Shown: positions 1 through 7,239 of the stretch, piece by piece
Numbering within the stretch: position 1 is the stretch's first letter
How the letters are laid out: each line of letters begins with the position of its first letter
Source of the DNA: Phocaeicola coprocola DSM 17136
GTDB lineage: Bacteria > Bacteroidota > Bacteroidia > Bacteroidales > Bacteroidaceae
DNA: 64,000 bases
Reading direction: 5' to 3'
Assembly (NCBI RefSeq): GCF_000154845.1
Contig: NZ_DS981457.1
Coordinates: 62,001-126,000 of the forward strand
Made by a program: the position numbers and the translations under genes
The notes under the pieces: model-generated
Told to the model about the DNA's origin: nothing
The model's input: only the letters and a program-made list of their open reading frames with translations
Databases searched by the model: none

Positions 1-45
1 GGAAAAGACTATTTTACAGGAAATGACATAAACCAACAACAATAA
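1..45 (+). CDS. istA: IS21 transposase IstA, C-terminal end only
   Basis: The first 45 bases read in frame as 14 codons (ending DINQQQ) and a TAA stop, directly abutting the ATG of istB. Position immediately before an IstB ATPase gene is the standard IS21 layout, so this is read as the tail of the DDE transposase IstA. No catalytic part is visible, so the call rests on context. Confidence 0.6.
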   Translation, partial: GKDYFTGNDINQQQ

Positions 46-774
46 ATGATTATGAGCAACGAAACAGAAAGAACACTGCACGAGCTGAAGCTTCCGGGAA
101 TGGCAAGCTGCTGGAGCTCTCTGGAAGAAACACATCAGTTGGACAAGCTTACCCTGCGTGAAGGCATGCAGATCATGCTCCAGTACGAACGTGACACGAG
201 AGGGAACAACCGCATCCAGCGTCTTATAAAGAATGCCGGCTTCCGTCTGAGAGCCTCGATGGAAGAACTTGAAACGGACACGGCAAGGGGCATACAGACC
301 TGCTCTGCAGCCGACCTTGCAACCGGAAATTACATCACGGGCGGAATGACGGTCATCATTACCGGACCGGCAGGAACCGGGAAGTCCTACTTTGCCTGTG
401 CCCTGGGTGACAGGGCATGCAGGAACGGCCGGAAGGTACTGTACTTCACGATGAACATGCTCATCGAGAACCTGAAGCTTGCACATCTGGAAGGACGGGA
501 AACAAACTTCTTCCGGAAGCTGAACGCACATGACCTGCTGATTATCGATGACTTTGGGATGGTCAAGCTGGACGGCCAGATACAGCATGACTTTGAACAG
601 ATCATAGATGACCGGTACAACCGGAAGGCACTCATCCTGGCCAGCCAGCTTCCCGTTGCAGACTGGTATGATGTGTTCCAAAGCGAGCTCATTGCGGAAG
701 CCTGTCTGGACAGAATCGTGCATAAGGCAATAAAATTTGACCTTAAAGGAGAGAGCCTAAGAAAGAAGTATTAA
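46..774 (+). CDS. istB: IS21 helper ATPase IstB
   Basis: A 242-aa AAA+ ATPase of the IstB/DnaC-like family, the helper that forms oligomers on target DNA and activates the IstA transposase. The N-terminal part (residues 1-90) has the helical region typical of IstB. The Walker A motif is GPAGTGKS near residue 107 and Walker B is LLIIDDFG near residue 168. Length matches full IstB proteins (about 240-260 aa), so it is probably intact. It starts directly after the istA stop. MIMSNET offers a second start three codons in. The terminal repeats follow the stop within 35 bp. Confidence 0.93.
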   Translation: MIMSNETERTLHELKLPGMASCWSSLEETHQLDKLTLREGMQIMLQYERDTRGNNRIQRLIKNAGFRLRASMEELETDTARGIQTCSAADLATGNYITGGMTVIITGPAGTGKSYFACALGDRACRNGRKVLYFTMNMLIENLKLAHLEGRETNFFRKLNAHDLLIIDDFGMVKLDGQIQHDFEQIIDDRYNRKALILASQLPVADWYDVFQSELIAEACLDRIVHKAIKFDLKGESLRKKY

Positions 775-806
775 CTTTGCCAACAACACTGAATACTAAC
801 TGGGGA

Positions 807-854
807 CTGAACGGATATCACCGGAAATGCTGAACGGGTATCCGCCGGAATATG
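807..854 (+). repeat. Tandem terminal repeats of IS21 right end
   Basis: Two imperfect tandem copies of CTGAACGGrTATC..CCGGAA (807-829 and 830-854) lie directly inside the right terminus. Tandem repeats at the ends are typical IstA-binding sites in IS21 elements. Confidence 0.65.
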
Positions 855-2299
855 CAGGCGGTGGCAATCAAATTATCCAACCCCCGAAAATATATAGTTG
901 GTAATTCATCTATTATCACCGAACTTTTAAGCTGACCTTTCTTGTTTATCAGCTTCACGATACGGGAATTATATAATTCCAGTGCTGCCGAGTAGATATT
1001 TTGGCGGTCAGGATTGTTGCCGACAACCAGTATTTTAGGCTCTTTCGGGTTGTTGATGTCAAGTGAAAAATCATCGCCCGTCATTACCCAGTAAAGGGCG
1101 GGTGAAATCATCCTTGAAAGCGGGATTTTTGCACTGGCAATCTGCCCCTGCAACTGTTCAACTGCCGAACTTTCCCAAGCGTCCACGAACGGGGAAAGGT
1201 AATTTTCCAGTTCGGGATAACTGCGCAAAATCGTGAATACATCAGCGTATTTCTTGTTCAACAGTTCTATGGCATGGGGAAACGTGCAATACCTGCCGCC
1301 TTGATAGATGCGCAAATACCAAATAATGGCTGCAAGCAGGATAATCGGGCTTTCCACGAAGAAGTCGCCCTGCTTGCTTATCCAGCTTCGATTGAGGTTA
1401 AGCATAATCGTGTAGCTGGCTTCATAAGCATCCGCAATGTCCGACATGAAGCTGGCGTTTATAGGGTTACATCGGTGGCTCTTGCGTGGGTCGTCAAAGT
1501 TGATAACGTAAAATTTCGGCTTGACCTTGTAGCCGTCCAAGTGGTTAAGCAAATGATTGTAAGCGATTTCCGAAAGGTCAGGAAACTTATAATCATACAG
1601 GTAGAGCGCAAAACCTTTCTCGATTTGCTGTTTTATGTAATTATTTACTACTGCGTATGACTTCCCGCTGCCCGGCGTTCCTAACACGATACTCGCACGA
1701 AAAACGTTTACAACGTTAATATAGCCATTGTTCCACTTCTTCTTATAGTAGAACCGGGTAGGCAGATTTACAGAATACTCGTTCTCGATAAGCCTTGTTT
1801 CCTGCTGGAAACTTTCGTTCTCGGTATTAAAGACATCATCCATGAGGTTGTTTTTCAATAACCGGGACATCCACGTACCCGCCATGAGCATACAGATATA
1901 GCCCGCCGACAGCGTGGCGATATAAAACACAGTGTCCGCCGTATGTGGCAGCGGAAGTTCCAGCAGCCACCAGTTCAGGAAAAACAACACGACACCCGCC
2001 GCAAGGCTGCAATGTATCTTCGCCCACGTTATCTTTTCCTCTTTCACGCCCTTAGTGCCGATACACGACAGGGCGAGGAACACCACCGAAAATAGTTTTG
2101 TCCATAAGATAGACGAGAACAGCCCGGTGGTGCGCTGGAAGTTCCACAGTATCTTGTCTATCACCTCAAACGTCACTCCCCATTCTTTCAGGGTGGAGTA
2201 ACAGAACCAGTACACGTTTATTCCCACGAATAGAATACTGACAGCCCGCATAAAGTCCATGACCCTTGCAAGCCCTCTCAAATCATCTTCCTGTTGCAT
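818..2299 (-). pseudogene. mobC: MobC / TraG-like coupling protein, 3' end cut off by IS21
   Basis: A type IV coupling protein (VirD4/TraG-like ATPase) that would link the relaxosome to the transfer channel at the inner membrane. Several hydrophobic N-terminal segments fall within residues 15-160, Walker A GTPGSGKS is near residue 213 and Walker B VIIDELP near residue 463. The frame is normal up to IATA (residue 481, base 857). The last 12 residues are encoded by the IS21 end. Full-length relatives run to about 650-700 aa, so roughly the last quarter of the protein, including the rest of the ATPase fold, is missing. The lost part probably lies beyond the IS, outside the window. The start is 18 bp downstream of the mobB stop, so the two genes were one operon. 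Confidence 0.85.
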
Positions 2300-2317
2300 G
2301 ATTGTAATGTTTTTAAG

Positions 2318-3586
2318 TTAGTTGATGCGCCTTGTGCGCTTCTTTTTCTTCTTTCTCTTTTGGCGGTCGGTGTCCTGCGGCTCGTCACCGCCTGATGCAC
2401 CGCCGCCCAGCAAACCGCCGAAAGCACCCAGCACGGAAGCCATGCCCGAAACGATGTCGGCTTTCGGCGTGAAGCCCGGCTGTTCCTGATGCGTGGGCTG
2501 GTCTTGCTGCGGTGCTGCCACTTCGGACTGGTGTATCTTTCCGGTTTCGCCCGAAAAACGTTCGTTGAACACGTTCGCCGAATACTCCTTACCCAAGCGT
2601 GAACCGTTCAGCACCACCCGGCTGTCGTGGTCGATGAACGTAACGCCATAGATGCGCCCGTTGTCGTTCTGACGGAATACCACATCAATGCCCTGCTTCT
2701 TTAGCTGTCGTTCCAGTTCCTTGCGGCTGCGGGCGGTCTGCATGGCAGTGGCTACAATCTTCCGGGTGCGCTCTTTCAGTTTCCCGTTCTTAATTGCTTC
2801 GCCCGATTTCTCCATTCTGCGCTGCACCGCTTCATAACCTACCGACTTGCCGATGCGGGAAGCCTTTACCGGGTTGCCCACCTTTTCGCCCTTGTCGTTC
2901 ATGGCGGAATAGACAATGCCCTGATAGGGCTTGCCGTTTATCTCGCCTTTGACTTCCTCGGCGCACACGTTGTAAGCGGCAAGCAAAGCCTTGTACTCCC
3001 CGAACGACTGGAAGCGGTAGCCATAGCAAGCCGCTTTCACGGTGTTGCCGATTTGGTGCTTCACGTCCCCGGCGGCATAGTCCACCTTTTTAAGTTCGGG
3101 GCGTTCGGCACGTTCCTTTCGTTCTGCCGGGTGCAGGTTGTATTTCTGCTCCAGTTCACGGGTGATTTGCTTGCTGCGCCGATGCTCGAACTTGTCATTC
3201 AGCGGCTTGCCGTTCTCGTCCACCCGCAACCCCACGATGTGGATATGGTGGCGGTCGATGTCGGTATGCTTGTACACCAGATAAGGCTGGTCGCCATAGC
3301 CCAACTTCCGCATATACTCTTTGGCGATGTCGGAAAGCTGCCGGTCGGTCAGCACGTCTTCCGGGTGCGGGTTTATGGAAATATGAAGTATCGGCTTCTT
3401 GGTGGATAGCTGGACGGGCATCTGCATTTCAAAGCTGCGCATACACTCGCCGATAGAGAAATTCCCGTCCTCGCCCAACAGCATCCGGTTGGAGAAAAGC
3501 ACCTTTGCTTCCCCGCTGTCCACCTTGTTTTGGTTGTATGCCAGTGCGCCGAACATATTGCCGCCCGTGCTTATTTTGGCAACCAT
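2318..3586 (-). CDS. mobB: Relaxase MobB
   Basis: Relaxase/mobilisation nuclease of the PF03432 type, which nicks oriT and stays bound to the transferred strand. The N-terminus MVAKISTGGNMFGALAYNQNKV carries the expected tyrosine region. The metal-binding histidine motif is HTDIDRHHIHIVG, about residue 108. The C-terminal third is low-complexity (Gly/Pro/Gln rich) and ends in a very basic Lys/Arg tail. MVAKIS at 3586 is chosen over an ATG four codons upstream because relatives begin there. It overlaps the end of mobA by 16 bp, so translation is probably coupled. Confidence 0.9.
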   Translation of the reverse strand: MVAKISTGGNMFGALAYNQNKVDSGEAKVLFSNRMLLGEDGNFSIGECMRSFEMQMPVQLSTKKPILHISINPHPEDVLTDRQLSDIAKEYMRKLGYGDQPYLVYKHTDIDRHHIHIVGLRVDENGKPLNDKFEHRRSKQITRELEQKYNLHPAERKERAERPELKKVDYAAGDVKHQIGNTVKAACYGYRFQSFGEYKALLAAYNVCAEEVKGEINGKPYQGIVYSAMNDKGEKVGNPVKASRIGKSVGYEAVQRRMEKSGEAIKNGKLKERTRKIVATAMQTARSRKELERQLKKQGIDVVFRQNDNGRIYGVTFIDHDSRVVLNGSRLGKEYSANVFNERFSGETGKIHQSEVAAPQQDQPTHQEQPGFTPKADIVSGMASVLGAFGGLLGGGASGGDEPQDTDRQKRKKKKKRTRRIN

Positions 3587-3993
3587 AGTTCCCTGCACTC
3601 GTTTGTCAGGTCGATAACCTGACGGTTCAACACAGCCAGTTCGGTGGTCGCTTTCTCCAGTTTATAGAGAAAAGCCAGTGCCTTTTTCTCCGAAAAGTTA
3701 CTATTCAGAGCCTTTACCACTTGGTTGTAATTGACCGCAACCGCCCGGAACTGGGCATAAAATTCGGTCAGCCGGGCGCAATATTCTACTGCCGATTTGT
3801 CCACTTTCACCACCCGGAACGGCTCGCCGAACAGCCGGGCGGCGATGAAACGGGACTTGCTCGTGACGCCCGACTGCTCCCATTGCGAGAGGAAGCGGGC
3901 ATTCTCCCGGTCGTTCAGGTAAAGGACATGGCGATGCTTCGCCGGGTCTGCGAGGGCGGGGCGACCGCCCTTGTTGGTTCTTCTTGTTTCCAT
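3571..3993 (-). CDS. mobA: Relaxosome accessory protein MobA
   Basis: A 140-aa plasmid mobilisation-type protein (MobC/BmgB-like), a small DNA-binding helper that guides the relaxase to oriT. The N-terminus is basic (METRRTNKGGRPA) and is followed by a helix-rich region with KHRHVLYLNDRENARFLSQ, typical of the ribbon-helix-helix-like accessory proteins. It is the first gene of the minus-strand mob operon and faces the divergent tra operon across a 576-bp regulatory gap that should contain oriT. Confidence 0.85.
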   Translation of the reverse strand: METRRTNKGGRPALADPAKHRHVLYLNDRENARFLSQWEQSGVTSKSRFIAARLFGEPFRVVKVDKSAVEYCARLTEFYAQFRAVAVNYNQVVKALNSNFSEKKALAFLYKLEKATTELAVLNRQVIDLTNECRELWLPK

Positions 3994-4008
3994 GCTTCTT
4001 TGGATTAA

Positions 4009-4145
4009 AAAATTACGACTTCGGAGTGATTTTTACCCCCGACAGGGGCAAGGCGTTTTCAGGCACGGAAAACGGTTCTATGTGCCATAGAACACACCTT
4101 GCTATTTTCTGACGAAAATCGAAATCCGTCACGGACGGATTGGGG
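4009..4145. other. Candidate oriT region
   Basis: Non-coding DNA just upstream of mobA with three small inverted repeats: CCCC/GGGG around 4036-4048; GTTCTATG (4075-4082) with CATAGAAC (4086-4093), loop of 3; and AATCCGT (4123-4129) with ACGGATT (4135-4141). Hairpins next to the relaxosome operon are the usual make-up of a MOB oriT. The nic site cannot be fixed from sequence alone. Confidence 0.45.
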
Positions 4146-4265
4146 TTAGCGTGGAACGGTAAGCCCAGCCATTCACCAGCCCTGTTTTACACCTGCGCCC
4201 CCTGCGGTTCGTTACTCCGCTGCAAAGTAACGGTGATTTATAATGCTGTAAAATAGGTGGTTGGT

Positions 4266-4300
4266 GGACAAAACGGGACAGCGCAGGACAAATCGGGACA
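4266..4300 (+). repeat. Four GGACA boxes at exact 10-bp spacing
   Basis: GGACA occurs at 4266-4270, 4276-4280, 4286-4290 and 4296-4300, one helical turn apart, in the gap between the divergent mob and tra operons. The phasing suggests cooperative protein binding on one face of the helix. A near copy lies inside traD (5938-5972). The binding protein is unknown. Confidence 0.6.
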
Positions 4301-4340
4301 AGGTTTTCAGGGGACGTTTTTTCTCCCTTTTTTTGCATCG

Positions 4341-4530
4341 GATTTCAATATTGAAAGCAAGATTGAAAGAAATATTCCAATCAGGAAAGAATGATTGAAA
4401 GCAGGATTTCAATAAAACATGATTGCAGGATTTCAATATTTCAAGAAAGAATGAAAGCAGGAAAACAAGATTGAAATAAAACAGTCTTTCAATATTTCAA
4501 GATTGCAATATGGAAAGAATGATTGAAAGC
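4341..4530. repeat. Cluster of TTGAAA / TTTCAA repeats before the tra operon
   Basis: About eleven copies of TTGAAA or its complement TTTCAA occur in 190 bp, often as GATTGAAAGCA or GGATTTCAATA. The segment is A/T rich and lies directly upstream of the ParA-like gene. It looks like an iteron-type binding region, for example for a ParA partner, relaxosome protein or regulator. No clear TAnnTTTG promoter was found in it. Confidence 0.5.
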
Positions 4531-4569
4531 AATAAACAAATCTATCAACCAATAATGAACGGAAGCAAT

Positions 4570-5337
4570 ATGGAAAACGAGAAAACACCCCTTTATGTCG
4601 CCTTTTCCACACAAAAGGGCGGGGTCGGCAAAACCACCTTTACCGTGCTGGCGGCGAGTTACCTATACTACCTCAAAGGCTACAATGTGGCGGTGGTCGA
4701 TTGCGACTACCCCCAGCACTCCATTGCCGGGATGCGCAAGCGGGATGCCGAGCAGGTCGGGGCGGATGAAGATTACAAGCGCATGGCGTATGAACAGTTC
4801 ACCCGGCTGGGGAAGAAAGCCTACCCGGTACTGTGCAGTTCGCCCGAAAAGGCGATTGCAACGGCTGACGGATATATAGCCGCCGGACACGTGCCGGATA
4901 TAGTGTTTTTCGACCTGCCCGGCACGGTGAACAGCGAGGGCGTGATAAACTCCCTTGCGGGCATGGACTACATTTTCACCCCCATTTCAGCCGACAAGGT
5001 GGTGCTGGAAAGCAGCCTGTCGTTCGCAATGGCTATCCAAAAGTTATTAGTGAAGAATGAAGCCTGCCGACTTGCAGGGCTGTACCTCTTTTGGAACATG
5101 GTGGACGGTAGGGAGAAAACAGACCTTTACACCGCCTACGACAAGACCATTAAGGAACTGGAACTGCCGCTGATGAAAACCTTTATCCCCGATACCAAAC
5201 GCTACAAAAAGGAACTGGTGGCGGATAAAAAGGCGGTGTTCCGCTCCACGCTCTTTCCCGCCAGCCGCCCGTTGGTAAGGGGAAGCAACTTGGAAGAACT
5301 GATAACCGAAATAGTGTACTACATCAAATTAAAATGA
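4570..5337 (+). CDS. traA: ParA-family ATPase (TraA-type)
   Basis: ParA/MinD-type ATPase at the head of the Bacteroides tra operon. The deviant Walker A motif is STQKGGVGKTTF at residues 13-24, with the switch DCDYPQHS near residue 45 and the Walker B-like DIVFFDLPGT near residue 110. The start MENEKTPLY at 4570 places the motif close to the N-terminus as usual. Upstream in-frame ATGs lie inside the TTGAAA repeat cluster and are unlikely. There is no ParB next to it, so its DNA partner is unclear. The DUF3408 gene follows after one base. Confidence 0.88.
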   Translation: MENEKTPLYVAFSTQKGGVGKTTFTVLAASYLYYLKGYNVAVVDCDYPQHSIAGMRKRDAEQVGADEDYKRMAYEQFTRLGKKAYPVLCSSPEKAIATADGYIAAGHVPDIVFFDLPGTVNSEGVINSLAGMDYIFTPISADKVVLESSLSFAMAIQKLLVKNEACRLAGLYLFWNMVDGREKTDLYTAYDKTIKELELPLMKTFIPDTKRYKKELVADKKAVFRSTLFPASRPLVRGSNLEELITEIVYYIKLK

Positions 5338-5338
5338 T

Positions 5339-5767
5339 ATGGCAAAGCAAAGCGGCGGGATGCCGAAGATAGACGAGGATTTTATGCGGGAACTTATCTC
5401 GCAGGGTGTACCCGCCAAGCGGGAGAGCCAGCCGGATGATGAACCGCAGCCCGGCAGCGAAACGGAAACCGCCCACGAGGGACGGCAGGCTGAAACAGTG
5501 CAAGTAGAGAAACCGACACCCCGCAAGCGCAAGGGCGGTTCGGGCGACTACCGGGAAACCTACTTTCAGAAAGTGGAACTGGCAGACCGACAGCCCTTGT
5601 ACGTGAGCCGAACCACGCATGAGAAGCTGATGCGTATCGTGACGGTGATAGGCGGGCGAAAGGTGACGGTAAGCAGCTACGTGGAAAACATTCTGCTGCG
5701 CCACTTCGAGCAGTACCAAGACGAGATAAACACCCTGTACGAAAGCCACTTCCAAAAGCCTGTCTGA
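5339..5767 (+). CDS. DUF3408 family conjugation protein
   Basis: A 142-aa protein. Residues 1-65 are charged and low complexity (EETSQP-rich). The C-terminal half, residues 70-140, has the DUF3408 pattern YRETYFQKVELADRQPLYVS, then a helix-strand region ending in VENILLRHFEQYQDEINTLY. Such proteins always accompany the ParA-like gene in Bacteroidetes conjugative transposons, and the C-terminal part resembles ribbon-helix-helix proteins. A role as the DNA-binding partner of the ParA ATPase is inference. Start codon is one base after the traA stop. Confidence 0.8.
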   Translation: MAKQSGGMPKIDEDFMRELISQGVPAKRESQPDDEPQPGSETETAHEGRQAETVQVEKPTPRKRKGGSGDYRETYFQKVELADRQPLYVSRTTHEKLMRIVTVIGGRKVTVSSYVENILLRHFEQYQDEINTLYESHFQKPV

Positions 5768-5769
5768 CT

Positions 5770-6399
5770 ATGGTAATCTATTGCATACTTACCGGGCTTT
5801 TGGTGTACTACATCGCCCTGTGGCTGTGGTATCGCTACACGGACAGCCGGACATCACCGGGCAAAACGGATGATGCGCCGCTTCCACGAAACGGGGTTTC
5901 AGGCTACACGCTGATAGGTGAAAGCCGATACAAGAGCGGACAATTTCAGACAGCGCAGGACAAATCGGGACACCTCCCGCAAGCGGCTGAAAATGATACT
6001 ATTTTTGCGCCGCAGGCTGACGTACTGCCGGAAGAAACGCCCGGTTACGAGAATGACGAACCCGACTACGAGGACGAGGAAATAGCCGGGTACATGGACG
6101 GTGACGATGATACCGGGCGGGCTACGGGCGTGAGCTTTGACGAACTGGGCGAAGCGGTACGCACGGCGAACGCCGACAACCCCACCGAAACGGAACAGCG
6201 GCAAGCCGCCGGGACACTGGCAAGGATTGAGGGGACGAACCTCTACGATGCGGTGGTGGAGAACATCAACGGCGGGCTGGCAAAGGTGGCGGAACTGCTG
6301 GGACGCAACGAAGCGGAACTGGCTGCGGCTGCTGTCCCTGCCGAAGCTGGCAATAAAAGCAAGGAACACGAAGCGTTCGACATGAACGATTTCCTATAA
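5770..6399 (+). CDS. traD: Conjugation protein TraD (DUF4122-like)
   Basis: A 209-aa protein with one N-terminal membrane helix (residues 3-20, YCILTGLLVYYIALWLWY) and a long, acidic cytoplasmic part. Residues 85-115 are rich in Glu and Asp. The C-terminal 80 residues look helical (FDELGEAVRTA...LARIEG). It occupies the traD slot between the DUF3408 gene and traE, and the assignment depends on that order. The DNA for residues 57-68 contains a phased GGACA array shared with the intergenic region upstream of traA. Confidence 0.7.
   Translation: MVIYCILTGLLVYYIALWLWYRYTDSRTSPGKTDDAPLPRNGVSGYTLIGESRYKSGQFQTAQDKSGHLPQAAENDTIFAPQADVLPEETPGYENDEPDYEDEEIAGYMDGDDDTGRATGVSFDELGEAVRTANADNPTETEQRQAAGTLARIEGTNLYDAVVENINGGLAKVAELLGRNEAELAAAAVPAEAGNKSKEHEAFDMNDFL
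5938..5972 (+). repeat. Second 10-bp-phased GGACA array, inside traD
   Basis: GGACA at 5938, AGACA at 5948, GGACA at 5958 and 5968: the same 10-bp phase as at 4266-4300. The 24 bases 5949-5972 are identical to 4277-4300. Confidence 0.6.
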
Positions 6400-6569
6400 T
6401 ATAATAATGTATAAGCCTGACAGCATGAAACAGCGTGATTACGGTTGATTGGCAACCTGAAAACCAAACAGACAAACGGGACTATCCCCGACCACTAAAA
6501 TTTCAAATTATTCACCAGCCGGGAAAGGCGGACTATCCACCCGCCGCCCGGCATTAAAAACAAATCACA
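6400..6569. other. Gap between traD and traE
   Basis: 170 bp without a gene. It contains the phrase ACCACTAAAATTTCAA (about 6490-6510), which recurs just upstream of traN (about 13,660-13,675), and a GC-rich inverted repeat GCCGGG / CCCGGC close to the traE start. It may be an internal leader or processing site of the operon. No TAnnTTTG box was found. Confidence 0.35.
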
Positions 6570-6866
6570 ATGAGAAAGAAAATCTTCTTGTCGGCGGCTA
6601 TACTTGCCGCCGTGGTAAGTGCCTACGCACAAGGAAACGGGCAGGCGGGCATCACCGAAGCCACGAACCTAATCACCGGGTATTTCGACCCCGGAACAAA
6701 ACTGGTGTACGCAATCGGGGCGGTCTGCGGCTTGATTGGCGGGGTAAAAGTATATAACAAGTTTTCAAGCGGCGACCCCGACACCTCAAAGACCGCCGCC
6801 AGTTGGTTCGGGGCGTGCATCTTCCTGATTGTAGCCGCCACTATCCTGCGCTCGTTCTTCCTCTAA
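6570..6866 (+). CDS. traE: Conjugation protein TraE (DUF4134)
   Basis: A 98-aa membrane protein: signal-like N-terminus ending near SAYAQ (residues 1-21), then two hydrophobic segments at about residues 44-60 and 78-98. Small proteins with this layout at this place are DUF4134, a VirB2-like candidate pilin of the Bacteroides transfer apparatus. Pilin function is inference from size, topology and the following VirB3-like and VirB4-like genes. Confidence 0.85.
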   Translation: MRKKIFLSAAILAAVVSAYAQGNGQAGITEATNLITGYFDPGTKLVYAIGAVCGLIGGVKVYNKFSSGDPDTSKTAASWFGACIFLIVAATILRSFFL

Positions 6867-6876
6867 ACCTGCGGCT

Positions 6877-7239
6877 ATGTCTGACGAGTTGTTGAGGGCT
6901 AAGCCCGAAAAATATCAGGTAAACAGGGGTATCGGGAAGCCCGTGGAGTTCAAGGGGCTGAAAAGCCAGTACCTCTTTATCTTTTGCGGCGGCTTGCTCG
7001 CCGTCTTCGTGGTGTTCATCGTCCTGTTCATGGCGGGCGTGAACCAGTGGCTATGTATCGGTTTCATCGTGTCGGCTTCGCTGCTGCTCGTGTGGCAGAC
7101 GTTCCGGCTCAACGCCAAGTACGGCACGCACGGGCTGATGAAAGCCGCCGCACGCAAACGGCATCCACGCTTCATTATCAGCCGAAAGGCGATACCCCGA
7201 TTATTCACCTACAAAAAAAGAAAGGAAGAAAGACCATGA
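6877..7239 (+). CDS. traF: Conjugation protein TraF (DUF4133, VirB3-like)
   Basis: A 120-aa inner-membrane protein with a short soluble N-terminus (YQVNRGIGKPVEFKGLKSQY) and two adjacent membrane helices, about residues 29-51 and 54-73, then a basic C-terminal tail. This topology and the position directly before the VirB4-like ATPase match DUF4133, the VirB3 counterpart. The stop overlaps the traG start (ATGA, 7236-7239), so expression is coupled. Confidence 0.87.
   Translation: MSDELLRAKPEKYQVNRGIGKPVEFKGLKSQYLFIFCGGLLAVFVVFIVLFMAGVNQWLCIGFIVSASLLLVWQTFRLNAKYGTHGLMKAAARKRHPRFIISRKAIPRLFTYKKRKEERP

Larger units (their letters stand above)
1..856 (+). mobile_element. IS21-family insertion sequence, right part
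   Basis: The window opens inside an IS21-type element: the last codons of istA, all of istB, and a right terminus. The terminus is placed at 856 because the element should end in CA-3' (here TATGCA, 851-856) and because the mobC reading frame, read from the other side, stays coherent up to 857 and then turns into unrelated codons. Two tandem imperfect repeats stand just inside the end (807-829 and 830-854), as expected for the multiple transposase-binding sites of IS21 ends. The left end and most of istA lie outside the window. Confidence 0.85.

Noticed and set aside
1274-1660. Plus-strand open frame of 128 codons opposite mobC
   Set aside because: It is antisense to the conserved coupling protein and its sequence shows no family features. 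It arises from the GC-rich codon pattern of the opposite strand.
4341-4530. CRISPR array
   Set aside because: The repeated units are 6-11 bp, irregularly spaced and in both orientations, with no spacer structure or cas genes.
7020-7235. Upstream in-frame extension of the VirB4-like traG
   Set aside because: The extension lies inside traF in another frame. The ATGA overlap at 7,236 and a typical family N-terminus fix the start.
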